Shown in pieces: positions 33,330-44,640 of a DNA stretch of 64,000 nt (the first letter of the stretch is position 1; each line of letters begins with the position of its first letter). The stretch lies in contig JAQNBH010000003.1 in NCBI GenBank assembly GCA_028752905.1, positions 3,305,609 through 3,369,608 of the forward strand, written 5' to 3'. A model generated the notes under the pieces. That model worked only from the letters and a program-made list of their open reading frames with translations. It was not told where the DNA came from and searched no databases. This stretch comes from Cladorhizidae sp. MBARI D1340-BT2 (Eukaryota; Porifera; Demospongiae; Poecilosclerida; Cladorhizidae). A program made the position numbers and the translations under genes.

Positions 33330-34380
33330 CCTGTCCCTAGCCCCCTTGGCCCTAGCCCCCTTGGCCCTAGCCCCCTAGCCCCCTTGGCCCTAGCCCTAGC
33401 CCTGTCCCTAACCCTAGCCCTGTCCCTAGCCCTACTAACCCTAGCCCTAGCCCTAGCCCTGTCCCTAGCCCTGTTCCTAGCCCTGTCCCTAGCCCTGTCC
33501 CTAGCCCTGTCCCTAGCCCTGTCCCTAGCCCTGTCCCTAGCCCTGTCCCTAGCCCTGTCCCTAGCCCTGTCCCTAGCCCTGTCCCTAGCCCTGTCCCTAG
33601 CCCTGTCCCTAGCCCTGTCCCTAGCCCTGTCCCTAGCCCTGGCCCTAGCCCTAGCCCTAGCCCTGTCCCTGTCCCTAACCCTAGCCCTGTCCCTAGCCCT
33701 GTTCCTAGCCCTGTCCCTAGCCCTGTCCCTAGCCCTGTCCCTAGCCCTGTCCCTAGCCCTGTCCCTAGCCCTGTCCCTAGCCCTGGCCCTAGCCCTGTCC
33801 CTAGCCCTGTCCCTAGCCCTGTCCCTAGCCCTGTCCCTAGCCCTGTCCCTGGCCCTGTCCCTAGCCCTAGCCCTGGCCCTGTCCCTAGCCCTGTCCCTAG
33901 CCCTAGCCCTGGCCCTAGCCCTGTCCCTAGCCCTGTCCCTAGCCCTGTCCCTAGCCCTAGCCCTGTCCCTAGCCCTGGCCCTAGTCCTGTCCCTAGCCCT
34001 GTCCCTAGCCCTGTCCCTAGCCCTGTCCCTAGCCCTGTCCCTAGCCCTGTCCCTAGCCCTGTCCCTAGCCCTGTCCCTAGCCCTAGCCCTGGCCCTAGCC
34101 CTGTCCCTAGCCCTGTCCCTAGCCCTGTCCCTAGCCCTGTCCCTAGCCCTAGCCCTGTCCCTAGCCCTGGCCCTAGTCCTAGTCCTGTCCCTAGCCCTGT
34201 CCCTAGCCCTGTCCCTAGCCCTGTCCCTAGCCCTGTCCCTAGCCCTGTCCCTGGCCCTAGCCCTGGCCCTAGCCCTGGCCCTAGCCCTAGCCCTAGCCCT
34301 GTCCCCAGCCCTAGCCCTGTCCCTAACCCTGCCCCTAGCCCTGGCCCTAGCCCTAGCCCTAGCCCTAGCCCTAGCCTAGT
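33330..34380. repeat. 12-bp/6-bp array of CCCTGTCCCTAG
   Basis: About 1 kb of CCTAGCCCTGTC dodecamers mixed with the CCCTAG hexamer, nearly free of other bases. A 376-codon frame (Leu-Ala-Leu-Ser repeats) runs through it and is a repeat by-product. The C-rich strand is the + strand; the complementary strand has regular G triplets. Confidence 0.97.
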
Positions 34381-34829
34381 CAGTATTAGTTGGGAAATTG
34401 TCCCTATCCTTGGCTATAGCCCTAGCTTTATGGCTGCTAACTTTATACCTTTACCCCTAGCCCTAGCCCTAGTCAGTATATTAGTTGGGAAATTGTCTCT
34501 ATCCCTGGCTCCTATGGCTCTATACCCCTGTCCCTTGACCTAGCCCTAATTCTAGTCAGTAGGTCATTTGTCCCTATCACTGGCCCTGGCCCTAGCTCCA
34601 AGGTCCTAGCTAACCCTAAGACTAGAGTCATTTATCCCCGTTGTTGGCACAGCCCTAACTCCACAGCTCTAGATAGTCGTAGCACTAGCATACCCCGTCA
34701 CTGGCCCTACAGTAGCTCTAGTTCTATAGCCCTGGTCTTCATCGGTATTAGGTGGGTGGGAACTTTGACCTCCATAGTAGATGACAGGGTTTGTGCAAAA
34801 TGGGTTTGTGCAAAATGTGTGTGTGCATG
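34381..34829. repeat. degenerate CCCTAG-derived sequence
   Basis: Decayed copies of an approximately 110-base unit with TAGTCAGTATTAGTTGGGAA (34377, 34471) between CCCTAGCCCTAG words. It fades into unique sequence by 34750. Confidence 0.7.
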
Positions 34830-35105
34830 TGCTTGTGTGTACACAACACCCTGGCCTTTCTTGTGTGCACACAACACCCTGGCCTTGCTTGTGTGCACAC
34901 ATCACCCTGGCCTTGCTTGTGTGCACACATCACCCTGGCCTTGCTTGTGTGCACACATCACCCTGGCCTTGCTTGTGTGCACACAACACCCTGGTCTTGC
35001 TTGTGTGCACACATCACCCTGGTTTTGCTTGTGTGCACAAAACACCCTGGCCTTGCTTGTGTGCACCCAACACCCTGGCCTTGCTTGTGTGCACCCAACA
35101 CCATG
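34830..35105. repeat. 28-bp minisatellite, about 10 copies
   Basis: Unit GCACACATCACCCTGGCCTT plus GCTTGTGT, with CAACACC and ACCCAACACC variants. Both strands stay open as artefacts. Confidence 0.95.
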
Positions 35106-35146
35106 GTCATCTATAACTCATACTTGTTCCATCTCTCCTCTTGCAG
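35106..35146. other. end of TTC17 intron 6
   Basis: CT-rich tract ending CTCCTCTTGCAG. Confidence 0.65.
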
Positions 35147-35327
35147 CATCAAGGAGTTGCTTGCCTCTGTGCCCGAGGACCTTCCTTATGAGATGCGGCG
35201 AGAGCCACGTTGCACTAAGATAGTGGAACTGCCTCTCAGCATGGCGGCCATGGACCACCTGGAGCCCATGTTGAACAGAGCCAACTTCAAGCCAAACATT
35301 GAAATTGGAGAGAAGGGCTTGAGAAAG
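35147..35327 (+). CDS. TTC17: TTC17 exon 7 (second Pro/Cys motif)
   Basis: 181-base exon. Its first C completes Ser with the AG of exon 6. It reads SIKELLASVPEDLPYEMRRE, then PRCTKIVELPLSMAAMDHLE and NIEIGEKGLRK. It is the second-half counterpart of exon 3 (EPHC...ALEHLEGV against EPRC...AMDHLEPM). It must splice after AAG|GTGTTG to stay open, because reading on gives VLLLVYTASM and a stop. This donor is a poor match to GTRAGT and is copied in every unit of the 66-bp array that follows. Confidence 0.88.
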
Positions 35328-37047
35328 GTGTTGTTACTAGTATATACAGCATCTATGTAGGGGAGGTTTAGCAGATGTGGAGGGCTTGAGAAGGTGGTGT
35401 TACTAGTACATACAGCACCTATGTAGGGGAGGTTTAGCAGATGTGGAGGGCTTGAGAAGATGTTGTTCACTAGTATATACAGCATCTATGTGGGAGAGGT
35501 TTAGCAGGCGTGGAGGGCTTGAGAAGGTGTTGTTACTAGTATATACAGCATCTATGTAGGGGAGGTTTAGCCGGTGTGGAGGGCTTGAGAAGGTGGTATA
35601 TACAGCATCTACATGTATGTACTGTAGGTGAGGTTTAGCAGATGTGGAGGGCTTGAGAAGGTGTTGTTATTAGTATATACAGCATCTATGTAGGGGAGGT
35701 TTAGCTGGTGTGGAGGGCTTGAGAAGGTGGTGTTACTAGTATATACAGCATCTATGTAGGGGAGGTTTAGCAGGCATGGAGGGCTTGAGAAGGTGGTGTT
35801 ACTAGTATATACAGCATCTATGTAGGGGAGGTTTAGCTGGTGTGGAGGGCTTGAGAAGGTGGTGTTACTAATATATACAGCATCTATGTAGGTGAGGTTT
35901 AGCCGGTGTGGAGGGCTTGAGAAGGTGTTGTTCACTAGTATATACAGCATCTATGTACTGTAGGTGAGGTTTAGCAGATGTGGAGGGCTTGAGAAGGTGT
36001 TGTTACTAGTACATACAGAATCTATGTAGGTGAGGTTTAGCAGGTGTGGAGGGCTTGAGAATGTGTTGTTCACTAGTATATACAGCATCTATGTAGGTGA
36101 GGTTTAGCAGATGTGGAGGGCTTGAGAAGGTGTTGTTACTAGTATATACAGCATCTATGTAGGGGAGGTTTAGCAGGCGTGGAGGGCTTGAGAAGATGTT
36201 GTTACTAGTATATACAGCATCTATGTAGGGGAGGTTTAGCAGGCATGGAGGGCTTGAGAAGATGTTGTTACTAGTACATACAGCATCTATGTAGGGGAGG
36301 TTCAGCAGATGTGGAGGGCTTGAGAAGGTGTTGTTACTAGTATATACAGCATCTATGTAGGTGAGGTTTAGCAGGCATGGAGGGCTTGAGAAGATGTTGT
36401 TACTAGTACATACAGCATCTATGTAGGGGAGGTTTAGCCGGTGTGGAGGGCTTGAGAATGTGTTGTTCACAGTATATACAGCATCTATGTAGGGGAGGTT
36501 TAGCCGGTGTGGAGGGCTTGAGAAGGTGGTGGTGTTACTAGTATATACAGCATCTATGTAGGTGAGGTTTAGCAGGTGTGGAGGGCTTGAGAAGGTGTTG
36601 TTCACTATTATATACAGCATCTATGTAGGGGAGGATTAGCAGGTGTGGAGAGGTTGAGAAGGTGGTGTTACTAGTATATATAGCATCTATGTAGGGGAGG
36701 TTTAGCAGGCGTGGAGGGCTTGAGAAGGTGGTGTTACTAGTATATACAGCATCTATGTAGGGGAGGTTTAGCAGATGTGGAGGGCTTGAGAAGGTGTTGT
36801 TACTAGTATATATAGCATCTATGTAGGTGAGGTTTAGCAGATGTGGAGGGCTTGAGAAGGTGTTGTTCACTAGTATATACAGCACCTATGTAGGTGAGGT
36901 TTAGCAGATGTGGAGGGCTTGAGAAGGTGTTGTTCACTAGTAATACAGCATCTATGTAGGTGAGGTTTAGCAGGCGTGGAGGGCTTGAGAAGGTGGTGTC
37001 ACTAGTATATACAGCATCTATGTAGGTGAGGTTTAGCAGATGTGGAG
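35313..37047. repeat. 66-bp minisatellite containing the exon 7 splice junction, about 26 copies
   Basis: Unit of 66 bases: GGGCTTGAGAAGGTGTTGTT, ACTAGTATATACAGCATCTA, TGTAGGGGAGGTTTAGC, AGATGTGGA. The first copy straddles the exon end (GGGCTTGAGAAAG|GTGTTG). Later copies repeat GAGAAG|GTGTTG or GTGGTG, and some have ATGTTG, which lacks GT. The array is split by a hAT insertion and resumes at 40487. The - strand frames of up to 204 codons reflect the 22-codon unit. Confidence 0.96.
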
Positions 37048-37217
37048 CAGGGGTGTATTTAGGGGGGGGCGGGGGGGGGGGCATTCGCCCCCCCTTGTAT
37101 CATTCTCGCCCCCCCCCCCCCTTGAAATTAGAGATATTTTTTAAAATAATGTCAAGAAAGGTGTAATACAAGAAAGGTGTAATAAGCTTATGATATCAGG
37201 TTCAAATGATAGGAATG

Positions 37218-39404
37218 TCAAACTGAGGTTCTTCTTGGTTTTCTCTGCCATACGTCCACAATCTCTTCAAGGTCGCTCTCAGAGAGTACTTCTGGTGCCT
37301 CTATAGCAATCCTCATAAGGTGAGAAAGGCTGCAGTCACTTAGAGAATTACGCAAACGAGTCTTGATCATCTTCATCTGTGAGAAGCTTCTCTCCACAGA
37401 AGCAGTAGAAACTGGAATCGATAAGCAGATGGAGGCAATCTTGTGCAAATTGGGAAACATGGCCTTGAGCATGTCGTTTGAAACAAGTTCTTTCAGCTGT
37501 GATGCAGTAGTATCCCGTGGTTGCTTGACTAACAGCTGGCGGAATGTTTTCCACTCTGTAAGTATTTCAGTGGAAATCATGGCTGTCTTCACTGTTTCTT
37601 CTCCATCCAATGTTTCTGCATCTCTATCTTCTCCGTAGTGAGCAATCAGTTTCTCAACAGACGTGTCTCCATAAGTGGGAAAAGATACTGAATCTGGTTT
37701 TGGAACTTTCCGTGGATCGAATATAGACAATGCTGATACAACAGCGTTGGATGAAGAAAATCGGCTTGTTATGTTGGCCTTTAAATCAGCAACAAAAGGC
37801 TTACCAACAACATTCTGGAACGAAAGTATTTTATCAGCGTCAATAGACACCTTTGTAGATGACTTCAAGTCTTCAACGTTTTCAAGAAGCTCCAACACCC
37901 AGTTCGCTCCAGGCAAAACTGCATCATCCAAGGATTTAACAGTAGCATCAACAAGGAATGATATCAACGAGAGGTCAAGCTGCTCTGCCTGAAGTGCTTT
38001 GCTGAGCTTGGCTACTTGTGGTAGAGTGAAATCAAGCAAATATATAGCTGCAATCGTAGACAATTTGCAGAGGGCACCATGGATTCCAAGAGCTTCTGGC
38101 TCGTGGGACGTCTCGTAGATGTTCCCAATGGTGATTACAATTGCAGAATAACTTGCTTTGACAGCTTTGACACACCTTTCATGTGCCAGCCAGCGTGTGT
38201 CAGATGGCTTGATCACTTTCATTTCTGGAAGTTCAAGAACGTGCTGTACCTCCTTCAGACACTCTGCTCGCTTGGGGGAATTGCGAAAATGCTTCCAAAG
38301 AGTAGTCAATGTTCTGTAAACATGAGCAATTCCAGGAGTTTTATTGGCAGCTTGCACACAAGCCAACTGCAGTAAGTGACAGTGGCAGTGTATAAACAGA
38401 GCGTGAGGAGTATGTTTCTTGATACGTGCCTGAACCCCGGTCTTTCGTCCAGAAAAAGTTGCAGCTCCATCAAATCCCAATCCAACTATTCTTCCGACTT
38501 GTAGACCTTTCTTCTTTAAACAATCGATGAGATTAGAATAGATGGTCTCTGCATCAGCCTTCTTCAATGGAATAAGCTCCAGAAAGCACTCTACTGGTAC
38601 ACCATCTTCCTCCCAGCGGCAAAACACAGACAATTCTTCTACGTTGGTGACATCTGTGCACTCATCTGCCATGAGGCTGTACATAGGTGCCTTTTGAAGT
38701 CGCTTCAGAATCGACTCCTCCACCCATGTCCCCAATGATTCGATGAATTCAACCACAGCCACTCTTGATGTGTACACAGCATTTCTTGGTGCAGTTTCTA
38801 AGAATTGCTTCAAATGTTGGCTGCCACATCGAACCACCACGTCAACCAGCTTCTCAAATTTTGTCGAATGTGCAACTTGTTCTTTCGTAAGAAAATGAGT
38901 GAGTAGGATCAGGCACTTCACTGCAGCTCTGTTCTGAGCTCTTTTGCGAGCTAAAACATTCTGGAGTTGCTGTACAACTGTTCCACCTTTGGCTGCTCCT
39001 TTAGCTGCAAAAAGAGCTTGAGTTGCATGGATATGGAAGTCACTTCTCGCATGAGCTTTCATTTTTTCAACAGCTTTCTTCCAATTTCTGCAAGGTTGTG
39101 TGACCCACACTCCTCCAGTACGCTGCAGACCAGATTGCTTGCAAACCTTGCAAAAGGCACCATCGCTATCCTCGTCATAATAGAGCCAACTGAAATCTTT
39201 CTCCCAGCTCTTAGAGTATTTTCTCTTCGTGGATACAGAAGAGCGGTGTTTGTTTTGCTTGCTTTTCTTTGAAGGTGGAGGACTAAGGCTAGGACTAGAT
39301 GCCTCGACATGCTCAGAGCTATCTGTTCTGCTATCTTCGCTATCGCTGCTATTAGCATGAGAAGAGGCTTGAGAAGTACTTGCAAAGTATGAGCGAATAT
39401 CCAT
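37218..39404 (-). CDS. hAT transposase, intact, 728 residues
   Basis: Cut-and-paste transposase. Order: Ser/Asp-rich N-terminus (1-60), a TTF-type zinc finger (WEKDFSWLYYDEDSDGAFCK around 67-86, with C85, C88, C105, and a His-rich end near 118-126), a DUF4371-type region, the RNase H-like catalytic core, and the hAT dimerisation region. Likely catalytic residues are D247 (SLMADECTD), D312 (VGLGFDGAATFSGR) and E671 (STASVERSFSQMKMIKTRLR). IHCHCHLLQLA lies near 338-348. No stop or frameshift, and it starts at the first ATG after the 116-base repeats. Full length for this family. Because all core residues are kept, it is young or still active. Confidence 0.93.
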   Translation of the reverse strand: MDIRSYFASTSQASSHANSSDSEDSRTDSSEHVEASSPSLSPPPSKKSKQNKHRSSVSTKRKYSKSWEKDFSWLYYDEDSDGAFCKVCKQSGLQRTGGVWVTQPCRNWKKAVEKMKAHARSDFHIHATQALFAAKGAAKGGTVVQQLQNVLARKRAQNRAAVKCLILLTHFLTKEQVAHSTKFEKLVDVVVRCGSQHLKQFLETAPRNAVYTSRVAVVEFIESLGTWVEESILKRLQKAPMYSLMADECTDVTNVEELSVFCRWEEDGVPVECFLELIPLKKADAETIYSNLIDCLKKKGLQVGRIVGLGFDGAATFSGRKTGVQARIKKHTPHALFIHCHCHLLQLACVQAANKTPGIAHVYRTLTTLWKHFRNSPKRAECLKEVQHVLELPEMKVIKPSDTRWLAHERCVKAVKASYSAIVITIGNIYETSHEPEALGIHGALCKLSTIAAIYLLDFTLPQVAKLSKALQAEQLDLSLISFLVDATVKSLDDAVLPGANWVLELLENVEDLKSSTKVSIDADKILSFQNVVGKPFVADLKANITSRFSSSNAVVSALSIFDPRKVPKPDSVSFPTYGDTSVEKLIAHYGEDRDAETLDGEETVKTAMISTEILTEWKTFRQLLVKQPRDTTASQLKELVSNDMLKAMFPNLHKIASICLSIPVSTASVERSFSQMKMIKTRLRNSLSDCSLSHLMRIAIEAPEVLSESDLEEIVDVWQRKPRRTSV

Positions 39405-39440
39405 ATTAATATGAAGAGAAATCAGCTAGTAAGGTTTCTT

Positions 39441-39840
39441 TTATAGAGACTTTAAGACCATGACATAATGGACTGAGTTAAAAATACTGAGAGAGAGTGG
39501 GAAAGAAGGAGGGAACTGAAGAAGTAACAAACCTACAAAGGAGAACACGTGGTGGTGTGTGATGACTTTAAGACCATGACATAATGGACTGAGTTAAAAA
39601 TACTGAGAGAGAGTGGGAAAGAAGGAGGGAACTGAAGAAGTGACAAACCTACAAAGGAGAACACGTGGTGGCGTGTGATGACATCATGTCTAAGATTAGA
39701 CTTGAAGACCATGACATAATGGACTGAGTTAAAAATACTGAGAGAGAGGGAGTGGGAAAGAAGGAGAAACAAAAGAAGTGACAAACCTACAAAGGAGAGC
39801 ACGTGGTGGTGTGTGATGTCATCGTGTCATGACACATGCT
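39441..39840. repeat. 116-bp tandem repeat, 3.3 copies, in the hAT 5' region
   Basis: Copies start with GACTTTAAGACCATGACATAATG (39448, 39564; a diverged start near 39700) and end with ACAAAGGAGAACACGTGGTGG. They lie upstream of the transposase start, in the position of a promoter or 5' UTR. Subterminal repeats can be transposase-binding sites; this is inference. Confidence 0.85.
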
Positions 39841-40486
39841 CTCCTTTTTCCAAGCAGCTACAATATCATGAGAAATATATACAGTCTAGCCATAGTTCGG
39901 TATAGCATAATGCCATTGGTAGTCAGTCAAAATAGCTATCCTCAGACATTGTAAAAGCAAAAAAAAATATGGGGGGATCTTCCCCCCAGACCCCCCTTTT
40001 ACGACTTATTAACATGTTAAGAAAATATTAACAAAAATTAGGGCACCAAGTGACCAACCATTTCCACCCCCCCCCCCCCCCTAGAGAACTAGAGAAAAAT
40101 TGTGTATGAAACCTGTTGTCCATGATTTTGTAAGAAAATGCATGGAATGCAACATAATTCGATTTCACAAAAGCCCACCTCCATTATACGAGTGACAAGT
40201 GACTATATCTAATCTATATATGCTGATTGCCGTAGCATGCAACTTCAGCAAATATTTAAGATGGAATGTTGTACTAAAGATTTTAGAAAAAGTGCATGCC
40301 ATCATAAGTAGCAGCTATATATACAGTTAGTACTGCAAAAATACCTGTGGGTAAAACACTTTCGTACTCCACGCGGAAGCCCAGGGTGCACGTCCCCTTT
40401 CCGCACCATCCAGGCTCTCCGCCCCCCCTTATTTTTCCATATCTCAAGTTCGCCCCCCCTTGGCAAAATTTCTGTATACAACCCTG
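39841..40486. other. right-hand non-coding part of the hAT element
   Basis: Single-copy, with G and C tracts at about 39971-40000, 40066-40081 and 40420-40460. Leads to the right terminal inverted repeat. Confidence 0.6.
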
Positions 40487-40758
40487 GTGGAGGGCTTGAG
40501 AAGGTGGTGTTACTAGTATATATAGCATCTATGTAGGGGAGGTTTAGCAGGCGTGGAGGGCTTGAGAAGATGTTGTTACTAGTACATACAGCATCTATGT
40601 AGGTGAGGTTTAGCAGATGTGGAGGGCTTGAGAAGGTATTGTTACTAGTACATACAGCATATGTAGGTGAGGTTTAGCAGATGTGGAGGGCTTGAGAAGG
40701 TATTGTTACTAGTACATACAGCATCTATATATGTGGGCGAGGTTTAGCCAGTGTGGGT
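40487..40758. repeat. 66-bp splice-junction minisatellite, part beyond the hAT insertion
   Basis: About four more copies of the unit at 35313-37047, same orientation, starting GTGGAGGGCTTGAGAAGGTGG. It decays at GTGGGTTGGGTTAAG. Confidence 0.95.
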
Positions 40759-41315
40759 TGGGTTAAGGGCCGATGCTTTTCTCCATGACTCAGACAGACA
40801 TATATTATATATTATATGCACACTATAAAGGAAGAAAATCATGCCCTGCTAATATTGAAGAGGTCTAAAGGTCAGTTCACAATATGTCGTGAGGCCTTCG
40901 CAGCATATCTGAGCTATTGAAATTGAATTTGACCCGAATTACGAACCCTACCCATTAACTAATGAACCTTCAATCTCTTATTGACTTTTGGGATACAGCC
41001 ATGTATTGTACTTAGAAAGTGCCTCACTGCCTCTATCAACTTTTCCTCGCTGCCTCTATCAACCTCCTCACTGCCTCTATCATCTTTTGCTTGGGAGCAG
41101 TTTCTTTTTGTTTGCGGCAAAACAAATAAAGCACACCAACACGTGTCAACTGATGTGTCACAATCGGAACTAGAATAGAAATTGTGTCTATCAATTCAGT
41201 GACACTAAATTGTGTCGTCGCTGCGAGTGACATATTGTGGACCAGCATTAAGTTTTAACACACCAGTACTTGCAATGTGTGGAGTTTTAGTGTGAGGACA
41301 TAACTATACGTAGCA
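40759..41315. other. single-copy intron 7 segment
   Basis: Unique, with a three-copy CACTGCCTCTATCAAC word at about 41025-41085. No gene supported. Confidence 0.4.
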
Positions 41316-42205
41316 TCACATGATGCCTGGCACACCATACAAGACACCTCTGCATGTGATGCCTGGCACACCATACAAGACACCTCTACATGTGATGCCT
41401 GGCACACCATACAAGACACCTCTACATGTGGTGCCTGGCACACCATACAAGACACCTCTACATGTGATGCCTGGCAAGACACCTCTACATGTGATGCCTG
41501 GCACACCATACAAGACACCTCTACATGTGATGCCTGGCACACCATACAAGACACCTCTACATGTGATGCCTGGCACACCATACAAGACACCTCTACATGT
41601 GATGCCTGGCACATCATACAAGACACCTCTACATGTGGTGCCTGGCACACCATACAAGACACCTCTACATGTGATGCCTGGCACATCATACAAGACACCT
41701 CTACATGTGATGCCTGGCAATCATACAAGACACCTCTACATGTGATGCCTGGCACACCATACAAGACACCTCTACATGTGTGCCTGGCACATCATACAAG
41801 ACACCTGCATGTGATGCCTGGCACACCATACAAGACACCTCTACATGTGATGCCTGGCAATCATACAAGACACCTCTACATGTGATGCCTGGCACACCAT
41901 ACAAGACACCTCTACATGTGATGCCTGGCACACCACACAAGACACCCCTACATGTGGTGCCTGGCACACCATACAAGACATTTCTACGTGTGGTGCCTGG
42001 CACACCATACAAGACACCTCTACATTTGATGCCTGGCACACCATACAAGACACCTCTACATGTGATGCCTGGCACATCATACAAGACACCTCTACATGTG
42101 ATGCCTGGCACATCATACAAGACACCTCTGCATGTGATGCCTGGCACACCATACAAGACACCTCTACATGTGATGCCTGGCACACCACACAAGACACCTC
42201 TACAT
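41316..42205. repeat. 36-bp minisatellite, about 25 copies
   Basis: Unit GATGCCTGGCACACCATACA plus AGACACCTCTACATGT. Variants CATCAT and GTGGTGCC occur, and shortened units (CTGGCAATCATACAAG) are present. It turns into the next array at about 42205 without a gap. Confidence 0.96.
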
Positions 42206-42818
42206 GTGCTGTCCGGGCACATCGTATGGGACACCTCTACATGTGCTGTCAGGGCACATCGTATGGGACACCTCTACATGTGCTGTCAGGGCACATCGTA
42301 TGGGACACCTCTACATGTGCCGTCCGGGCACATCGTACGGGACACCTCTACATGTGCTGTCCGGGCACATCGTATGGGACACCGCCGTCCGGGCACATCG
42401 TACGGGACACCTCTACATGTGCCGTCCGGGCACATCGTACGGGACACCTCTACATGTGTTGTCCGGGCACATCGTACGGGACACCTCTACATGTGTCCGG
42501 GCACATCGTACGGGACACCTCTACATATGCTGTCCGGGCACATCGTACGGGACACCTCTACATGTGTCCGGGCACATCGTACGGGACACCTCTACATGTG
42601 CTGTCCGGGCACATCGTACGGGACACCTCTACATGTGCCGTCCGGGCACATCGTACAGGACACCTCTACATGTGTTGTCCGGGCACATCGTACGGGACAC
42701 CTCTACATGTGTCCGGGCACATCGTACGGGACACCTCTACATATGCTGTCCGGGCACATCGTACGGGACACCTCTACATGTGCTGTCCGGGCACATCGTA
42801 CGGGACACCTCTACATGA
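42206..42818. repeat. 37-bp sister array (CCGGGCACATCGTACGGGAC), about 17 copies
   Basis: Same unit plan and shared GACACCTCTACATGTG word as the 36-base array to the left, but the first half is GCTGTCCGGGCACATCGTAC. Shorter units lacking CTGT alternate in a pattern repeated at about 42490-42600 and 42700-42810. It is CpG-rich compared with its neighbours. Confidence 0.95.
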
Positions 42819-43285
42819 TATATTTAAAGTCATATTTAGAAATGACTAAAATCCAGCAAGTTTAAAGCAATACAAATATCTGCCGAAGCAGATAATGCAT
42901 TTATCAACTAGTTTGCACTCAAATGCTTGCCCGCACACATCTGATGTCATGAACTAGTTTTCCAGACTTGAGCTCTTCAGCTTGAATGAATGCCACTCAG
43001 CAAAACAATTCCTCATTTCACATCTCACACTTGCATCCAGGGGCTGCAGCGTGTCAGTGCCTCTAACTGGCACGAATGAACACAACTAAATATTGGATTC
43101 AGGTAGTTCTTGTTGAACTTCTGTAGTATGACGAGCTCAAGATATATTCTGTATGAGGGGGCTTTTTGTGTTGGAGGTAGCCTTGATTCAACCCGTTTGA
43201 TGTATAAATGTGGTTGGAGCCTTTTCAATGAAACTAGGATTGGGACTGACATTTGACTAGTGGTTGTCTCAACCAGCAGGAAAGT
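42819..43285. other. single-copy intron 7 segment
   Basis: Unique; no gene supported. Confidence 0.4.
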
Positions 43286-44505
43286 TTATGCTGGTGGAGG
43301 TCACCAGAGAAGGTCACCACCAGCCACATGCTAGGGTCACCACCAGCAACATGCTAGAGAGGGTCACCACCAGCAACATGCTAGAGGGGGTGACCAACAG
43401 CAACATGCTAGGTGACCATCAGCAACATGCTAGAGGGGGTGACCATGAGCAACATGCTAGAGGGGGTGACCATCAGCAACATGCTAGAGAGGGTGACCAC
43501 CACCAACATGCTAGAGAGGGTGACCAACAGCAACATGCTAGAGAGGGTCACCACCAGCAACATGCTAGAAGGGGTGACCATCAGCAACATGCTAGAGAGG
43601 GTGACCATCAGCAACATGCAACCAACAGCAACATGCTAGAAAGGGTGACCACCAGCAACATGCTAGAGGGGGTGACAAACAGCAACATGCTAGGGTCACC
43701 ACCAGCAACATGCTAGAGAGGGTGACCACCAGCAACATGCTAGAGAGGGTGACCAACAGCAACATGCTAGAGAGGGTGACCACCAGCAACATGCTAGAGA
43801 GGGTGACCAACAGCAACATGCTAGAGAGGGTCACCATCAGCAACATGCTAGAGAGGGTGACCATCAGCAACATGCTAGAGAGGGTCACCACCAGCAACAT
43901 GCTAGAGAGGGTGACCACCAGCAACATGCTAGAGAGGGTGACCAACAGCAACATGCTAGAGAGGGTGACCACCAGCAACATGCTAGAGAGGGTGACCAAC
44001 AGCAACATGCTAGAGAGGGTCACCATCAGCAACATGCTAGAGAGGGTGACCATCAGCAACATGCTAGAGAGGGTGACCATCAGCAGCATGCTAGAGGGGG
44101 TGACCATCAGCAACATGCTAGTGAGGGTCACCACCAGCAACATGCTAGAGAGGGTGACCATCATCAACATGCTAGAGAGGATGACCATCAGAAACATGCT
44201 AGAGGGGGTGACCATCAGCAACATGCTAGAGAGGGTGACCATCAGCAACATGCTAGAGAAGGTCACCACCAGCAACATGCTAGAGAGGGTGACCAACAGC
44301 AACATGCTAGGTGACCATCAGCAACATGCTAGAGGGGGTCACCACCAGCAACATGCTAGAGAGGATGACCATCAGCAACATGCTAGAGGGGGTGACCATC
44401 AGCAACATGCTAGAGAGGGTGACCACCAGCAACATGCTAGAGAGGGTGACCATCAGAAACATGCTAGAGGGGGTCACCACCAGCAACATGCTACAAGAGT
44501 GTCCT
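43286..44505. repeat. 27-bp minisatellite, about 44 copies
   Basis: Unit GAGAGGGTGACCATCAGCAA plus CATGCTA, with CACC/GACC and CCACC/CAAC/CATC variants. The 27-base length (9 codons) keeps frames open on both strands, which is an artefact. A block near 43710-43830 is repeated at 43885-44010. Confidence 0.96.
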
Positions 44506-44640
44506 CCAGCAGAATACCAGAGAGGAGAGCAATTATTTCATGCTTGTCTTCAACCGCTCAAGTTTATTCCTCCTCGTCCATCGTCCAGGAGGAAGAAGGA
44601 ACCTACAGAGGCTGGTAGCTTTTTGATCATGTTTACAACC
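44506..44640. other. single-copy spacer
   Basis: Unique sequence between two arrays. Confidence 0.4.

Larger units (their letters stand above)
37048..40486 (-). mobile_element. hAT-family DNA transposon, complete
   Basis: A 3439-base element inside the 66-bp array. Its ends are inverted repeats: CAGGGGTGTATTTAG on the left and CAGGGTTGTATACAG read inward from the right. The same six bases, GTGGAG, flank both sides (37042-37047, 40487-40492). hAT elements usually duplicate 8 bases, so the match is shorter than expected, though the target is a tandem repeat. G and C tracts lie just inside both ends. It carries one transposase gene on the - strand and a three-copy 116-base repeat upstream of it. 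It lies antisense in TTC17 intron 7. Confidence 0.88.

Noticed and set aside
33249..34379. 376-codon frame of Leu-Ala-Leu-Ser repeats
   Set aside because: It is a translation of the CCCTGTCCCTAG array. The 12- and 6-base units simply contain no stop in that frame.
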